Shown: one piece after another, positions 33,895-36,097 of the stretch | How the letters are laid out: every line of letters starts with the position of its first letter | Position numbering within the stretch: position 1 is the first letter of the stretch | Source: Oscillospiraceae bacterium | Lineage (GTDB): Bacteria > Bacillota > Clostridia > Oscillospirales > Acutalibacteraceae | Direction: 5' to 3' | NCBI GenBank assembly: GCA_015066385.1 | Contig: SVOJ01000027.1 | Span: 1 to 36,097 of the forward strand | DNA length: 36,097 nt | Translations under genes and position numbers: made by a program | Notes under the pieces: generated by a model | Seen by the model: the letters and a program-made list of their open reading frames with translations, nothing else | Told to the model about the DNA's origin: nothing | Databases searched by the model: none

Positions 33895-36097
33895 TCAGTA
33901 ATTATAGTGAAATAAATCTGTAAAAATCCATTTGCCGTCAATATATTCAAGAGTTTGCTCAAGAGTGTAATTATTTTGCGTCATTTCATCATATCCGAAA
34001 ATTTCAATTATAGAAGAGTTTCCGGTTTGACTTTTTACTGTGACCGACAGTGCCTGACCAAAATCACTTCCGATCGCGAGATTAGATGCATATACGATGC
34101 CATCTTGTTCTATGAAACCGTCGAGAATGTCTTCAACGATTGTTTCATCAAAATAGTTAGCAAGCAGAAGTTGCAGATCTGCAATAGATTTTATATCGGG
34201 ATCTGTAAGGGGGTAATATGCCCAATTCTTTTCTTCTGGTTTATATATCGGATTATCCTCGTCAACATAGCCATTTATTTCACGCCAATATGCCCAGCTA
34301 CAATAGATGTCATTTGCGGTAAACCAAAGCTCCTGTGCGATTTCATCGGTCAGAGTCTGTGTTGTCTGGTATGCTGCAAAATCGGAGAAATCACTATAAT
34401 CTACCGAATAGATACTCCATACTCTTTTGCCGTTTACACTTTTGATTTCGGCCTTAATTTTAAGTTTTCTTCGATCGCCGTCAATGTTATCCACGGCTTC
34501 CCGCATTACAATTGAATAAATTCCGTTTTCATCTTTTTCGGCACTTTCTACGAGCAATTTACCGTCAGCGGATTCGCCGTATCCTTCTGAACCGTTTCTA
34601 TAGTAATGGCCGTTGTGATAATATATGGATTTATATTCATCGCCGCTTTCCGCTATATAGTCATGCTGCGGCTCCACATTGAAAACAGTGCGCAGAACAG
34701 CATCCAATCTTTCACCATCATATTCATAGTAAACAGGCCACCCGGGGGCGAAATAATTCAAGGGATCTCTGTTGTTCTCATCAATATATGCCCTGCTTCC
34801 GTCTTCGTCCGATGATAAATTAAGAATATTATACATTTGGATACCACCAAGCAGATAGTCAATTGCAAACTCAAATGCATCATCGGATGTGCAATCATAA
34901 TCTTCATTTATTTCATGGCAGAAATAGCTCAGGTCATAAAAATCTTTTTCTGTTGCAGTGTTAAAATCACTCGCGCTTGTATTCATCTGCAGATAACCGT
35001 CAAAAGTAAAAGAATTGTAAGCATCAAGCAACAGTTTGCGCTGTTCAGAGTCATCTGCGTTGTCAAATTCTTTGCCGTCGATGGTTGACCATTGCAGGTT
35101 CAGGTTTGTGTTTTCCCTTTTAAAATCTTCAACGAGCTGCTGATATTCCGCTTCTGTGAGTTTTTCATCGTTGAGATAATAAATGTATGTAAAACCACCT
35201 TGATTGACTGCAGATGCCGCAGATTCGCTTCTTTTCACAAGCGGCAATTCGGAATAAACCGTCTGATCTTCATACCACAGCGGGCCGTAATAAGTACCAT
35301 CCCCTCTGATTGTATCATCTGAATAGTATGTGATTTTACCGCTTTGGTTATTCTTGTATAAGGATGTGCTTCCTTTAAGATCCATACCGCCGCCATCGTG
35401 TTTTACCTCTCTGTTTCCAATCGTCCGGATAGTTCTTGTATACGGATCAATTCTGTAATAGTTGTTATGACTGTATAAGTCGGAACCCGTATTGACGGTT
35501 GTAACAAGTTCAAGCACACCGTCAAAATCCAGATCGAGGAAAGAGTAATAATAGTAATTGTCGGAAAGATTTTTTGCATCAGCTTTCCATTCTGAATAAT
35601 TTAAAAGATAGAGGGAAATCACCAGGTCTGCATTGAAAAACGGATCAATGGTTACAACGGTATTGACCGCTTCTGTGTCGGTGGTTTTCTCACTTTCATC
35701 CAACTGCAATTCCGTTTCTTCCGCCAACTTGAAAGCATTTTCCTCCTCGGGGAAGTACATCTGAATTGCGTTTTCGCGGTCGGAAAGTTCTGGGTGCGTT
35801 TGGCAGAACTGTTCCCACACCGCGGTGGCGCAGGCCTGCGCACTGCGGTAGCTGCCGTCCGCATCCTGCACTGCGAGCTGCTGCATGAACAGGTCGGACA
35901 GCTCGTTCTGTTGTTCTTCTTCCATGGCCTGATCCATGACCACCACCATGCCGAGCCCCTTGTCGAACAGGGCATTCAGCAAACGGTTATCGCGTACGCA
36001 CAGGTCATTGCGCAGGAACAGCACACTGCCGCGCAGGGCATTGACCTGCAGGTGATTTCTGAAGAAGGACGGACAGATATAGAAGTAATCTCTGCCC
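33895..36097 (-). CDS. Large hypothetical protein, 5' end outside the window
   Basis: The frame is open from the window edge to a TGA at 33895, about 734 residues visible, with no initiation codon required at the GTG at 36024. I do not recognise the family. The N-terminal 130 residues are charged with many Glu/Asp; the middle carries LDLDFDGVLELV, a short Asp-rich motif resembling calcium-binding FG-GAP loops; the rest is acidic and Tyr/Asn/Asp-rich. No membrane segment is visible in the part seen. Base composition changes within the gene: about 58% GC at 36001-36060 but about 35% at 34801-34860. No terminator separates it from the yebC promoter. Confidence 0.7.
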   Translation of the reverse strand, partial: GRDYFYICPSFFRNHLQVNALRGSVLFLRNDLCVRDNRLLNALFDKGLGMVVVMDQAMEEEQQNELSDLFMQQLAVQDADGSYRSAQACATAVWEQFCQTHPELSDRENAIQMYFPEEENAFKLAEETELQLDESEKTTDTEAVNTVVTIDPFFNADLVISLYLLNYSEWKADAKNLSDNYYYYSFLDLDFDGVLELVTTVNTGSDLYSHNNYYRIDPYTRTIRTIGNREVKHDGGGMDLKGSTSLYKNNQSGKITYYSDDTIRGDGTYYGPLWYEDQTVYSELPLVKRSESAASAVNQGGFTYIYYLNDEKLTEAEYQQLVEDFKRENTNLNLQWSTIDGKEFDNADDSEQRKLLLDAYNSFTFDGYLQMNTSASDFNTATEKDFYDLSYFCHEINEDYDCTSDDAFEFAIDYLLGGIQMYNILNLSSDEDGSRAYIDENNRDPLNYFAPGWPVYYEYDGERLDAVLRTVFNVEPQHDYIAESGDEYKSIYYHNGHYYRNGSEGYGESADGKLLVESAEKDENGIYSIVMREAVDNIDGDRRKLKIKAEIKSVNGKRVWSIYSVDYSDFSDFAAYQTTQTLTDEIAQELWFTANDIYCSWAYWREINGYVDEDNPIYKPEEKNWAYYPLTDPDIKSIADLQLLLANYFDETIVEDILDGFIEQDGIVYASNLAIGSDFGQALSVTVKSQTGNSSIIEIFGYDEMTQNNYTLEQTLEYIDGKWIFTDLFHYNY

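Noticed and set aside
1-36097. CRISPR array, tRNA/rRNA genes, prophage or complete transposon
   Set aside because: No regularly spaced repeats, no tRNA cloverleaf, no phage or transposase proteins were seen anywhere in the window.

Overview
The window looks like a chromosomal segment from an endospore-forming clostridium (Firmicutes, probably a gut Ruminococcaceae/Oscillospirales relative). The evidence is a complete Spo0A with its hallmark DNA-binding domain, a YpeB germination protein, a tig-clpP-clpX cluster, GGAGG-type ribosome binding sites with several TTG/GTG starts, and a moderate GC content. Genes are dense and mostly housekeeping. No prophage, CRISPR array, tRNA or rRNA was seen.

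Layout. 1-170: a REP-like palindrome and a terminator. 170-1234 (-): a Gfo/Idh/MocA oxidoreductase, divergent from spo0A (1419-2201 +). 2287-6529 (-): a metallophosphoesterase, then tig, clpP and clpX, convergent on spo0A. 6608-6784 (+): a small DUF1540 cysteine-rich protein. 6830-8320 (-): thrC. 8466-14732 (+): tldD, tldE/pmbA, lon, engB (yihA/ysxC) and an inorganic pyrophosphatase, closed by a strong terminator. 14886-15185 (-): a small unknown protein preceded by a highly structured non-coding element (15201-15410 -). 15642-16578 (+): an ECF sigma factor and its probable membrane anti-sigma partner. 16616-21868 (-): GH38 alpha-mannosidase, EamA transporter and secreted phosphoesterase. 22100-24871 (-): response regulator, histidine kinase and GtrA-like membrane protein. 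24982-27314 (-): nifS-type cysteine desulfurase and thiI. 27506-29400 (+): ypeB and a lipoprotein. 29464-33813 (-): yebC, lgt, a BadF-type amino-sugar kinase and a cytoplasmic GH84 hexosaminidase. 33895 to the window edge (-): a large unknown protein whose 5' end lies outside the window.

Functional themes. Protein quality control is concentrated here: trigger factor feeds nascent chains, ClpXP and Lon degrade proteins, and TldD/TldE form a further protease. NifS and ThiI together supply sulfur for 4-thiouridine in tRNA and possibly thiamine. The GH84 enzyme plus kinase, and the mannosidase plus transporter, suggest intracellular salvage of host or cell-wall amino sugars and mannosides. Sporulation and germination are represented by Spo0A, YpeB and a lipoprotein with a candidate sigma-E promoter.

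The most interesting unexplained structure is the 15201-15410 (-) element. A near-consensus extended promoter predicts a transcript whose first base opens a perfect 15-bp closing stem. Inside are a side hairpin, a second long helix and an apical hairpin, and the transcript ends in an 8-bp GC-rich terminator with six Ts. It looks like an autonomous structured RNA (6S-like in outline), but I cannot assign it to a known class.
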